The notes: generated by a model from the letters alone, not told the origin. DNA of 7,992 nucleotides from Nitrospirota bacterium (GCA_021825785.1 JAKAGP010000065.1:1-7992), one strand, 5' to 3'; shown: positions 1 through 6,222, counted from the first letter of the stretch. Translations and numbers: made by a program.

Positions 1-25
1 GTGTAATATTAGGCAGGCGGTAACA

Positions 26-1738
26 ATGGAAAATCAGGAACAACTCGAACGGACAGCGAAGTTTTTAAACATCAGCCTCGATCAATTGGTGGGCCATCTC
101 GGGATGCTGAAGGCAGAAAAGGGAGACGGTAAAAGCCCGGGGACCGCCGGCGGGACCAGCATGCTGCCGCTGAAAGCATTGCTGGAAAGCCAACTGGAAT
201 TATACACCAGCCGGGGGATAAAAGAGCAGTTCAGTTACATCCCCGACTACAAGCTCCGGAAGTGCGAGGAGCGGAACCCGATCATATCCACGATCATTAA
301 TACCCGCTGCCGGCAGATCCGCGCGTTCTCGCAATCTTCAAAGGATACGGAGAAGCCAGGTTTCCGGATACGGATGAAAAACGAGGAGAAAAACCCGACC
401 AAGGATCAAAGAAAGGAAATGGCCTGGCTGGAAGAGTGGTTTTATAACACCGGGCGCAATGACTTCCCGGAGGCCATAGAACGGGAGGATAATCTGCTCG
501 ATGTGATGCAGAAAACGACCAGGGAGTATTATACGATCGACAAAGTGGCCATTGAACTGCGCCGGGACAAACGGGATCGGCTCGTAGACTTCTGGGCCGT
601 GGACGGGGCTACTATCAAACGGGTGGTCCCCGGCGGCTACCGCGGGACTGAATCGGACTTTGACCCCCGGGCTATTATGATGAACGACGAGTTCAGCGAG
701 AAGCTGGCCCAGTCAAAGATCGATAACCTCCCGCCCAAAGAAGAGATACGGTTCGTCCAGGAAATCGACGGCCGGCTGTGCGCCGCCTTCCGGCAAAAGG
801 ACCTCATATTCGACTTCATGAGCAAGCGGGTGGACGTTCGGTATGCTGGGTATGGCTATTCGTGCACCGAGCAGGCGATGAACGTGATCACCGCCTTCCT
901 GTTCGCTCTGGCCTATAATTCCCAGGCATTTAACGGTGCCACGATCCCCAAAATAGGTCTGGCGTTCGAGTCAGGGGATTTTGATACGGACGCGCTGAAA
1001 GACCTGCAGGAGGAATGGCTGGCCAATTTCTCCGGGGTCCAAGGGGCCTACCGGATCCCGATGTTGAACGGGAGGGTGAGCGTCCTGGACTTCCTGAAAT
1101 CCAATCGGGACATGGAATATCAGAAATTCCTTGAGTTCACTGCCAGCCTTACCGGGTCAATATTCGGGTTCGATCTCATGGAGGCCGGACTCAAGTTTTT
1201 CTCCACGACCAATGCGCTGACCGAGAACTCTGCCGATCGCCAGCAGTTTTCAAAGGATCGGGGGCTGATCGACCTGCTGGGGACCCATGCCAATGTCAAT
1301 AACAAGATCTTGAGAATGGGCGGATGGGCCGACCAGTATATCTTCGAGTTTACGGGCCTGGACCCGAAAGACCGCGAGTTCGAACAGAAAAATAAGTCTG
1401 AGCGGGTCAAAACGTATATGACCGTGGACGAGATTCGGGCCGAGGACGATCTGCCGCCGCTCCCGGATGGGATGGGTCAGGTGATTTTGGACCCGACCTA
1501 TCTGCAGTTCGTTCAGATGAAGACTCAAAACCAAGACCAGGGAGCGCCTGAGGTCGATGACGACATGGGAGGTTATGGTGATGTGGAAGACGATCAAGAT
1601 AATGGCCCTATGGGGGGCGGGGACGCTGGTAGTGCTGGCGGTGATATGGATGGAGCGCTTGATGAGGCTCTGGACGACCTCGGGAAGGCCCAAACACCGA
1701 TCCGCGCTCGGACTCTTTTAGTGGGGCGCGAACTATGA
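26..1738 (+). CDS. phage portal protein
   Basis: This is a 570-residue protein of portal type, forming the ring at the head vertex through which DNA is packaged and ejected and to which terminase and tail connector dock. Portal-like features are visible in order. The N-terminal region (about residues 75-130) contains NPIISTIINTRCRQIRAF. A central wing follows, with YAGYGYSCTEQ at 273-283 leading into a long helix ending near SQAFNGATIPK. The C-terminal block MTVDEIRAEDDLPPLPDGMG starts at 465, a hallmark of portal C-termini. The last ~60 residues are a low-complexity Asp/Gly-rich tail (about 508-552). The length is normal for the family. The start at 26 follows a weak AGGCAGGCGG site. A reading frame ending in TAA at 21-23 may be the tail of the preceding gene, perhaps terminase, but only 20 bases are visible. 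The stop overlaps the next ATG. I recognise the family from sequence character, not from a search. Confidence 0.92.
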   Translation: MENQEQLERTAKFLNISLDQLVGHLGMLKAEKGDGKSPGTAGGTSMLPLKALLESQLELYTSRGIKEQFSYIPDYKLRKCEERNPIISTIINTRCRQIRAFSQSSKDTEKPGFRIRMKNEEKNPTKDQRKEMAWLEEWFYNTGRNDFPEAIEREDNLLDVMQKTTREYYTIDKVAIELRRDKRDRLVDFWAVDGATIKRVVPGGYRGTESDFDPRAIMMNDEFSEKLAQSKIDNLPPKEEIRFVQEIDGRLCAAFRQKDLIFDFMSKRVDVRYAGYGYSCTEQAMNVITAFLFALAYNSQAFNGATIPKIGLAFESGDFDTDALKDLQEEWLANFSGVQGAYRIPMLNGRVSVLDFLKSNRDMEYQKFLEFTASLTGSIFGFDLMEAGLKFFSTTNALTENSADRQQFSKDRGLIDLLGTHANVNNKILRMGGWADQYIFEFTGLDPKDREFEQKNKSERVKTYMTVDEIRAEDDLPPLPDGMGQVILDPTYLQFVQMKTQNQDQGAPEVDDDMGGYGDVEDDQDNGPMGGGDAGSAGGDMDGALDEALDDLGKAQTPIRARTLLVGREL

Positions 1739-1914
1739 CAATACCCGAAATTCAAATCGAGTTGGAGGTTATGGCACGGACCCTGCTGATCATAAAAGGA
1801 GATGTCCGGAAGCTGTCAAAGCACCCTGAGTCGCTGGTAGACGTGCTGCCGGTACTCTCCCAACTGGACACGGCAAAGACCATTCTCATGACCTTGGCCC
1901 GGGAGCTGTCATGA
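1735..1914 (+). CDS. small hypothetical protein, 59 residues
   Basis: This short ORF starts at ATG 1735, inside the portal stop (ATGA), and ends at TGA 1912-1914, which overlaps the ATG of the nuclease gene. It encodes 59 residues beginning MTIPEIQIELEVMARTLL and ending MTLARELS. It has no cysteines and looks mainly alpha-helical, with regularly spaced Leu/Ile/Val. I do not recognise a family. The case for it being real is positional: without it there would be a gap of about 170 bases in an otherwise gapless operon, and it is joined at both ends by the same 4-base overlap used at six other junctions here. It has no strong ribosome site of its own, so translation probably depends on ribosomes terminating on the portal gene. 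Confidence 0.72.
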   Translation: MTIPEIQIELEVMARTLLIIKGDVRKLSKHPESLVDVLPVLSQLDTAKTILMTLARELS

Positions 1915-2228
1915 CCAATCATACTGCGCTTATGAAGATGGCCACCGAGTTTCTGGAATGGTCCGGGTGGTTCGTGTACCCGAACGTCGAGGGGCGCAGC
2001 AAGAGCGGGCGGCACACCTACCCCGGGGCCTCGGACATGACCGCGGTCAAGTGCGGGACAACGCTCTGGATTGAGGTCAAGGTGGGGGGCGACACGTTGA
2101 GCAAGGACCAGGAGCGGTTCCGGGACGATATTCTGGCGCATGGTGGGCACCACCTTGAGCTGCGTGACAGCCTGGACGGTCTGGTGGAATATATCAAGGG
2201 GTTACGCATGATGGGGGATAAGATATGA
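1911..2228 (+). CDS. VRR-NUC domain nuclease (probable Holliday-junction resolvase)
   Basis: This 105-residue protein is essentially a single VRR-NUC domain, the virus-type member of the PD-(D/E)XK nuclease superfamily. The motifs are clear: PGASD at 38-42 (metal-binding D42), WIEVKVG at 53-59 (catalytic E55 and K57) and the Q67 of LSKDQERF, with E13 a candidate first-motif acidic residue. Stand-alone phage VRR-NUC proteins of this size have been characterised as dimeric structure-specific nucleases that cut four-way junctions. The larger eukaryotic relative is the nuclease domain of FAN1. In a phage head operon the likely job is to remove branches from replicated concatemers so that they can pass through the portal. 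That role is inferred from position and family. The gene overlaps both neighbours by ATGA, so it is probably translated by reinitiation. Confidence 0.9.
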   Translation: MTNHTALMKMATEFLEWSGWFVYPNVEGRSKSGRHTYPGASDMTAVKCGTTLWIEVKVGGDTLSKDQERFRDDILAHGGHHLELRDSLDGLVEYIKGLRMMGDKI

Positions 2229-2482
2229 GTCATATCGTGTCGATCGATACCTGCCGGAATTGTGCAAATCGAGTTGATGTCATTATAGGTCGTGGGCTGA
2301 GTGGACTTATAAAGTGCCGTCCTTTTGAACCTGAAAAAACATATTATCAGAATACTTTTGATAGTGTGGTCTATCCTGACCCCTGTGTGATCTGCCCAAA
2401 ACCACTAGCGCGGCAGGAAGGCATCCACCCGGGTTTAGTTCAACCGGACGGCCCGGTAATCATATTGAATCAGGATAATTGA
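2225..2482 (+). CDS. hypothetical CxxC protein, possibly zinc-binding
   Basis: This 85-residue protein belongs to no family I recognise. It has two CxxC pairs, C10-R-N-C13 and C54-V-I-C57, plus a single C31, an arrangement compatible with a small zinc ribbon or knuckle. Between the pairs is a polar, aromatic-rich segment (KTYYQNTF). The Pro-rich C-terminus ends in VIILNQDN. No signal peptide or membrane segment is evident. The start at 2225 overlaps the nuclease stop by ATGA. Base composition is lower in GC than the flanking structural genes (about 42% by hand count over 2221-2400), hinting at a separate origin. The gene ends 10 bases before the tRNA. Confidence 0.75.
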   Translation: MSHIVSIDTCRNCANRVDVIIGRGLSGLIKCRPFEPEKTYYQNTFDSVVYPDPCVICPKPLARQEGIHPGLVQPDGPVIILNQDN

Positions 2483-2492
2483 AGTATGCATT

Positions 2493-2564
2493 GCGGATAT
2501 AGCTCAATGGGAGAGTCCCTGCCTTCCAAGCAGGGTGTCGCGGGTTCGACCCCCGCTATCCGCT
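2493..2564 (+). tRNA. tRNA-Gly (anticodon UCC)
   Basis: A complete 72-base cloverleaf can be drawn by hand. The acceptor stem is 2493-2499 with 2557-2563 (GCGGATA/TATCCGC, 7 perfect pairs). The D arm is 2502-2505 with 2513-2516 (one G-U pair). The anticodon stem is CCTGC 2518-2522 with GCAGG 2530-2534, enclosing loop CTTCCAA with anticodon TCC at 2525-2527. The variable loop has 5 bases. The T stem is GCGGG 2540-2544 with CCCGC 2552-2556, around the canonical loop TTCGACC. The discriminator is T2564, as expected for bacterial tRNA-Gly, and CCA is not encoded. It reads GGA and GGG. It lies in the sense direction of the operon, so it is probably cut out of the polycistronic transcript by host RNase P and 3' processing enzymes. 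Confidence 0.97.
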
Positions 2565-2575
2565 CAGAGCGAAAA

Positions 2576-2679
2576 GGCGCGGCAGCACGGAGAGACGTGC
2601 GGCAACGTGTGAGATAATATCAATTCAGTGCCCTGGCGAGATATGGCATCACCAGAGTAGGATCGATCCTATCCGCGCC
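2576..2679 (+). ncRNA. tRNA-like cloverleaf RNA of unknown function
   Basis: Starting 12 bases after the tRNA, a 104-base segment folds into a compact multi-arm structure. A closing stem pairs GGCGCGG 2576-2582 with CCGCGCC 2673-2679 (7 perfect pairs). After a 2-base linker, arm 1 is GCACG 2585-2589 with CGTGC 2596-2600. Arm 2 is GGCA 2601-2604 with TGCC 2629-2632. Arm 3 is CTGG 2633-2636 with CCAG 2652-2655, with GAT/ATC inside it. Arm 4 is GTAGG 2657-2661 with CCTAT 2668-2672, stacked directly on the closing stem and carrying a TCGA-containing 6-base loop. This copies tRNA topology: 7-base acceptor, 2-base linker, D-like arm, T-like arm abutting the acceptor. However, arm 2 has no standard 7-base anticodon loop and the T loop is one base short. 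No protein ORF accounts for it. It could be a decayed tRNA, a tRNA mimic or a new ncRNA. Confidence 0.5.
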
Positions 2680-2681
2680 CA

Positions 2682-2711
2682 GATCCCGGACATACCAAGA
2701 CTCCGGGGATC
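2682..2711 (+). other. bulged hairpin in the non-coding stretch
   Basis: GATCCCGGA at 2682-2690 pairs with TCCGGGGATC at 2702-2711, giving nine pairs with one bulged G (2705) around an 11-base loop. It begins 2 bases after the cloverleaf closing stem. It is not followed by a T run, so it is not an intrinsic terminator. It probably belongs to the same structured RNA as its neighbours. Confidence 0.5.
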
Positions 2712-2733
2712 AAACGCAGGAATTTACAGTGAC

Positions 2734-2746
2734 CAGGTTTTACCTG
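2734..2746 (+). other. small perfect hairpin
   Basis: CAGGT 2734-2738 and ACCTG 2742-2746 form five pairs around a TTT loop. An alternative pairing uses GCAGG 2716-2720 with CCTGC 2743-2747, so this element could switch partner. It has no T tract after it. Taken alone it could be chance. Its place in a run of hairpins makes it worth recording. Confidence 0.35.
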
Positions 2747-2751
2747 CCTCC

Positions 2752-2788
2752 CTCCGCGCCCAAGCACTTAACGGCAACCGGCGCGGAG
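2752..2788 (+). other. 9-bp GC-rich stem-loop upstream of the 94-residue gene
   Basis: CTCCGCGCC at 2752-2760 pairs perfectly with GGCGCGGAG at 2780-2788 around a 19-base loop that itself contains the mini-hairpin CGGCAACCG. The core arm sequence GGCGCGG/CCGCGCC is the same 7-mer that closes the cloverleaf at 2576-2679, so the four copies can pair in more than one way. The stem ends 17 bases before the ribosome site AAGGAG (2806-2811) of the next gene, where it could influence mRNA processing or translation. No T run follows, so it is not a standard terminator. Confidence 0.55.
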
Positions 2789-2817
2789 AGAGTTACCGGA
2801 ATTTTAAGGAGTGTACC

Positions 2818-3102
2818 ATGGCAGATCCGAAACCAGTTTTAGCGGCTATTATCGACGCCCATGAGCATATTGATGGCACTTTGTACGCCGAGACCATGGT
2901 TGGGTTTGTGTCCCTGGTGACATTTTTACTGGATATTGAGCGGTCCGGCGGTAAATGGCAGAGCCTGGGCATGGCCCGAATCACCAAACAGCAAGTAAAC
3001 ACTATAGTTACCAAACTATTTGTTATGATCCCCGGCGGAACTGATGCCGCGCGCTATCTGCAGGCAGCAATAATAGAAACCGGGGATCACCCTGCATCAT
3101 AA
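2818..3102 (+). CDS. hypothetical protein, 94 residues
   Basis: I do not recognise this protein. It is predicted by eye to be largely helical. An N-terminal helix (DPKPVLAAIIDAHEHI) is followed by a hydrophobic stretch at about residues 27-39 (MVGFVSLVTFLLD), which is short for a membrane span and more likely a buried helix. A basic/polar segment and a C-terminal helix (GTDAARYLQAAIIETG) complete it. It has no cysteines. The start at 2818 has a strong AAGGAG at 2806-2811 with good spacing. It is the first gene after the structured non-coding stretch, so it has its own ribosome site rather than an ATGA coupling. The next gene starts 21 bases after its TAA stop. Confidence 0.8.
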   Translation: MADPKPVLAAIIDAHEHIDGTLYAETMVGFVSLVTFLLDIERSGGKWQSLGMARITKQQVNTIVTKLFVMIPGGTDAARYLQAAIIETGDHPAS

Positions 3103-3123
3103 ACACAAAAAGGAGATTGTACT

Positions 3124-3594
3124 GTGGAAAAACTGAAAAAAAACGATTTTGTTTTTGCCTTCTGGCTGGGACATGGCGGACTCACCGCGTGGTTACTGGA
3201 GCGCCAGGGTGAGCTGTTCCTGCAGATGTTGTCCCCCAACCGCGGGTGGTCGGTCGAGCACTTCCCGGCTCTGGGATCCGGGGGACGTGAGCAGGTCGAG
3301 GCTGTCATCCGGACCATGCGGATCATGAACTGGGTGATTCTGGATACCCTCAATCAGCGGTATACCCTGGCCGATTTTAACGAAACTCCGGTATTTTGCG
3401 AGTATTCGCACATGAGCGCTGAGCACCGGGAGAAGCTCGAGAACCAGTTCCGGATTTTCGATGAGGCGATGGCGAAGCAACGGGAAATCGATGAATCAAA
3501 ATCTCAGCCCGTTACAGGATCCGCGCCCGGGGGCGATGAAGAGGATTCCCAGGCTTCCAAGCCCAAAGCCAAATTGGAACTGGTAGACCGATGA
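3124..3594 (+). CDS. hypothetical protein, 156 residues, GTG start
   Basis: This gene uses a GTG start at 3124, preceded by an excellent AAGGAGAT at 3108-3115. The first ~120 residues look folded, with mixed strands and helices: FVFAFWLGHGGLTAWLLERQ near the N-terminus, then a helix (about 56-75) with VEAVIRTMRIMNWVI. After about residue 121 the protein becomes a charged, low-complexity tail rich in Glu, Asp, Ser and Lys, ending LELVDR, probably disordered. I do not recognise a family. Because it sits between portal and minor head protein genes and is coupled by ATGA to the next ORF, a virion or head-assembly role is possible but unproven. Confidence 0.82.
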   Translation: MEKLKKNDFVFAFWLGHGGLTAWLLERQGELFLQMLSPNRGWSVEHFPALGSGGREQVEAVIRTMRIMNWVILDTLNQRYTLADFNETPVFCEYSHMSAEHREKLENQFRIFDEAMAKQREIDESKSQPVTGSAPGGDEEDSQASKPKAKLELVDR

Positions 3595-4019
3595 TCCAGT
3601 CCCTTGAAAATCTCATCAAGCAGATCGAGGAGCAGGAGCACAAACTGGTCCTGGTCAAGAATCCGACTGAGGTTATCGCGGGATCGACCGATGTTGACGA
3701 CCAGCTTTTTAAGCTGGCCGTCAATATTCAGGTCCTTACCGAATTAAAGCTGCTGGCCGGCACCGAGGCGGTACAATTGGAGCAAGCCTACAACCAGGCT
3801 ACCAACAAGATGGCCTGCGACCTGACCGAGGACGTGCTGGAGGCCGTGGGCATCGTCAAATCGGACAAGTTCAAGCATATCAAGTTCATGCTCCATGAGG
3901 AATCGGCCAGACTGGACCGGATGAAGGCGCAGTACCGGTATTTCGCGGACCTGTACGACACGTATAAGGAATGGATCCAGATTTACAAAAAGATTCGGCT
4001 ACCGGAAGGGAGGTATTAG
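3591..4019 (+). CDS. hypothetical coiled-coil protein, 142 residues
   Basis: The 142-residue product is almost entirely helical by eye. The N-terminus (IQSLENLIKQIEEQEHKLVL) has heptad-like hydrophobic spacing and a long helical C-terminal half includes FKHIKFMLHEESARLDRMK followed by the aromatic-rich stretch YRYFADLYDTYKEW. A single cysteine is present. Such small helical proteins in head regions can be scaffolds, connectors or accessory proteins, but nothing here singles one out. The start at 3591 overlaps the preceding stop by ATGA, so it is likely translated by coupling. Stop TAG at 4017-4019. Confidence 0.8.
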   Translation: MIQSLENLIKQIEEQEHKLVLVKNPTEVIAGSTDVDDQLFKLAVNIQVLTELKLLAGTEAVQLEQAYNQATNKMACDLTEDVLEAVGIVKSDKFKHIKFMLHEESARLDRMKAQYRYFADLYDTYKEWIQIYKKIRLPEGRY

Positions 4020-4023
4020 ACCA

Positions 4024-4377
4024 ATGCCCGCACAACAAATTCCATCAATGCGCAATATCCCGCCGACGATGTTGGGCGATGACCTGCCGACCGTCTATTT
4101 TCTGGACAAGTTCGATACCCCGGAATTACAAGAGGTCGTGACCCGGCTCCTGGAGGACTCAATCCTCACCTATAATCTTCATGCTCAGGCGGTTTATTTC
4201 GCGGCCGAACGGGTTGAGCACATGGTCCGTCTCATGTGGTATCCGCGGGCGGACATTGATTGCATCGCCCAGAGCCGGGGACTGACCATCGATCGAGCGA
4301 TCATGTTTGTAGCGCGAGAGGCGCGGGACATATATGATTATTCCTATAATTTGATGGAGCGCGGGATCCGGCATTGA
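4024..4377 (+). CDS. hypothetical helical protein, 117 residues
   Basis: This is a 117-residue protein of unknown family. A Pro-rich N-terminus (about residues 1-25) leads into a helical body containing TPELQEVVTRLLEDSILTYN and a tyrosine-rich C-terminus (ARDIYDYSYNLMERGIRH). No metal-binding motif or membrane segment is visible. The ribosome site GGAAGGGAGG (4004-4013) lies within the last codons of the preceding gene, 10 bases from ATG 4024. The spacing to both neighbours is only a few bases, so it belongs to the same operon. Confidence 0.8.
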   Translation: MPAQQIPSMRNIPPTMLGDDLPTVYFLDKFDTPELQEVVTRLLEDSILTYNLHAQAVYFAAERVEHMVRLMWYPRADIDCIAQSRGLTIDRAIMFVAREARDIYDYSYNLMERGIRH

Positions 4378-4393
4378 AAGGGAGAATAATTTA

Positions 4394-4756
4394 ATGAATA
4401 GCGCATCTACCAAAGAATTAAAATTACGTGTCTGGGATAACCGAGAGATGCATTATTTCCCGTGTATCACGGAATGGGATATAAAGGATTTTTCGGAGTT
4501 TTCACGGATGATCCATAAAGGTTGCCGGGTCATGCAGTTCACGGGGTTGAAAGATAAAGACGGTGAGGAGATTTACGAGGGTGATATCATTCAACGTTTT
4601 GATACTGACAAGGGGCTTGCTGTCATATGGCATGAGGATATAGCCGCCTATGGTTTTACAGAAATAACCTCATATATTTTTGATCAACATTTTGCTTCCC
4701 GGCATTATAAGTATGCTGGGAACATTTATCAAAATCCGGAACTGCTATCGGCATGA
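4394..4756 (+). CDS. YopX family protein
   Basis: This 120-residue protein matches the pattern of the YopX family, named for a protein of Bacillus phage SPbeta and common in phages and prophages, with no established function. Diagnostic segments are LRVWDNREMHYF near residues 11-22, MQFTGLKDKDGEEIYEGDII near 47-66, and a C-terminal YAGNIYQNPELL. The central part is typically a small beta-barrel-like fold. The start at 4394 follows AAAGGGAG (4377-4384). Composition is strikingly AT-rich compared with the flanking structural genes (about 40% GC by hand count over 4381-4740, while parts of the next gene exceed 70%), suggesting acquisition as cargo. The stop overlaps the minor head protein start by ATGA. 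Confidence 0.9.
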   Translation: MNSASTKELKLRVWDNREMHYFPCITEWDIKDFSEFSRMIHKGCRVMQFTGLKDKDGEEIYEGDIIQRFDTDKGLAVIWHEDIAAYGFTEITSYIFDQHFASRHYKYAGNIYQNPELLSA

Positions 4757-6222
4757 TCGATAACCATCCCCATGAAGATGATTCCCTGAAATATCTGGAG
4801 GACCTGGCCGATGACCTGTCTGCCTATATATCCGCGGTCATTCTGAATGTTTTTCACGGCGTCGTCCGCAACCTGGGGATCCCCGACCCCGAGAATATGG
4901 CGGTCAAGCCCCCGGAACAGCTTTCCAAGGGTATCCTCTCCGGCCTGGTGGACAAGATCCGGGGGTACATAGGAAAACACCTGCATCCGAAACCGTTCAC
5001 CGTCCGGGGCATGAACCTGTATAAAAAGGGACGGCCCATGACCCAGAGTCAATGGGATAAGTTCGAAGACCAAGTGGTCCAGTACATGCGCCCCTATCTG
5101 AACGGGGTTAACGAGGAAATGGCCGTCAAAGGGGTGCTGCTAGCCCTGGCCAGCGCCGAGGCCGAGAACCAACAGAAGCGGGTCCATGAGTACGGGAAAA
5201 AGAGCTATGAGCAAGTCGAGCATGAGGTTGGACCCCTGCCGCGGACGTTTAGCGAGGCCTCGAGCCATAGGCGGGTGAATAAAGAGATTGAGAAGACCAT
5301 AACCAGGGCGTATGCGGGGGCCGCGCAATACGTCCAGGGGGTCAAGGACGACGTGCGAGAGGCTATCCGGCAGCAGGTGGTCAAGGCCGACAAGCTGGGG
5401 CTGACCCCGCAGGAGCTGGCAAGCAATCTTTATTGGATGAAGGACGAGAATCCGGACCTGAAACAGTATACGGCACAGGCATTGCTCCGGGACTGGAGGA
5501 GGGTGGCCAATACCGAATTGGCCATGATCCACGAACAGGGGAAGATGGCCGCCTACGAAGACCAGGCCATGCACAGCATGCGTGACCAGTCCAAGGCCGT
5601 GTACATGATTTTCACCGGCGGAACCTGCCCGTGGTGTCAAGCCCACCAGGGGCGCGTGGCCCGGCTTATTCCCATGGAAATGGTGGGCGGCGAGGACGAT
5701 GACAGCCTATCCAGCAGGGGTATAAAAGACCCGCATACTGATATTGCCGTCTGGCAGGGTAAGAATAACGTCGGATATCGGCAGGCGCAGTGGCGGTTAT
5801 GTACCCCGGCCCATCCCTGGAATAAGGCTCACCTGGTGCGATTTCATCCCGAGGCCGAGTCGTATAACGAGGATACGGGGCGCATCGAATATAAAAATAC
5901 CAAGGACATGGAGCAATATCTTCCAGATGATTTCAAGCGCGAGCTGGACGAGGAGCGGGAGCGGATCCGGCAGCGGGAGGACCAGCAAGAGGCGGACCGC
6001 ACGGCGGGCGTCCATAAACGGGACATCGAGTACATTGACCGGTCCGGGACCCCGGCGGGCACCGACCGCGGGGGGCGGCCCCTGGCGACCGTGAACGGGA
6101 CGCTGTATGTGGGGGTGCCGGCCGAAGATTTTGGAGCGGAGCTGGAGGCATGGAGGCGCGACCGAACCCGACCGATACCGGTGGCCGAGAATCAGCGGGA
6201 GTACAGTCAGATATTTCGATGA
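4753..6222 (+). CDS. phage minor head / head morphogenesis protein (SPP1 gp7 / Mu F-like)
   Basis: This 489-residue protein has a long helical N-terminal region (about 1-250) and a C-terminal domain of the SPP1 gp7/Mu gpF-like type. In that domain a GGTCPWCQAHQGRVARLIP segment carries C292-P-W-C295. VWQGKNNVGYRQAQW follows, and then C350 and H354-P355 (CTPAHPWNKAH). This CxxC...HP order is typical of the family and probably binds a metal. The usual final CxC after HP is not present. A charged coiled segment (about 396-418, Glu/Arg-rich) and a Gly/Arg-rich extension follow to residue 489. Members are present in few copies in the head, near the portal, and help head assembly or DNA delivery. 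The gene normally follows the portal gene directly. Here about 3 kb of other genes lie between. Start and stop both use ATGA overlaps. Confidence 0.88.
   Translation: MIDNHPHEDDSLKYLEDLADDLSAYISAVILNVFHGVVRNLGIPDPENMAVKPPEQLSKGILSGLVDKIRGYIGKHLHPKPFTVRGMNLYKKGRPMTQSQWDKFEDQVVQYMRPYLNGVNEEMAVKGVLLALASAEAENQQKRVHEYGKKSYEQVEHEVGPLPRTFSEASSHRRVNKEIEKTITRAYAGAAQYVQGVKDDVREAIRQQVVKADKLGLTPQELASNLYWMKDENPDLKQYTAQALLRDWRRVANTELAMIHEQGKMAAYEDQAMHSMRDQSKAVYMIFTGGTCPWCQAHQGRVARLIPMEMVGGEDDDSLSSRGIKDPHTDIAVWQGKNNVGYRQAQWRLCTPAHPWNKAHLVRFHPEAESYNEDTGRIEYKNTKDMEQYLPDDFKRELDEERERIRQREDQQEADRTAGVHKRDIEYIDRSGTPAGTDRGGRPLATVNGTLYVGVPAEDFGAELEAWRRDRTRPIPVAENQREYSQIFR

Noticed and set aside
2585..2606. SAM-type riboswitch suggested by AGAGA and GGCAAC
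   Set aside because: The order and spacing of the aptamer helices are not present, and the next gene shows no methionine or SAM link.
2576..2680. Second functional tRNA
   Set aside because: No 7-base anticodon loop with T33 fits on a 5-bp stem, and the T loop is 6 rather than 7 bases. It is kept as a tRNA-like ncRNA instead.
2752..2788. Intrinsic terminator
   Set aside because: The stem is strong but no T run follows. The downstream bases are AGAGTTACCGG, leading to the next ribosome site.
2565..2817. GOLLD or ROOL large phage-associated RNA
   Set aside because: Both are found in phages near tRNAs, but they are several hundred bases longer than the 253 bases available, and I see no recognisable conserved segment.
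5140..5646. Long minus-strand ORF of 168 residues (and other minus-strand ORFs)
   Set aside because: These lie opposite confidently assigned genes, show no family features and have no supporting context. All the real genes run on the + strand.
5744..6094. Alternate-frame + strand ORF of 116 residues inside the head protein gene
   Set aside because: Its Arg/Ser/Gly-rich composition is what a shifted frame of the GC-rich, Arg/Glu-rich coding sequence gives. No ribosome site is apparent.
6150..6218. Longer start for the radical SAM protein at ATG 6150
   Set aside because: It would overlap the head gene by 73 bases, adds residues of unlikely composition before the natural MKIGIYDIDG start, and ATG 6219 forms the ATGA overlap used throughout.
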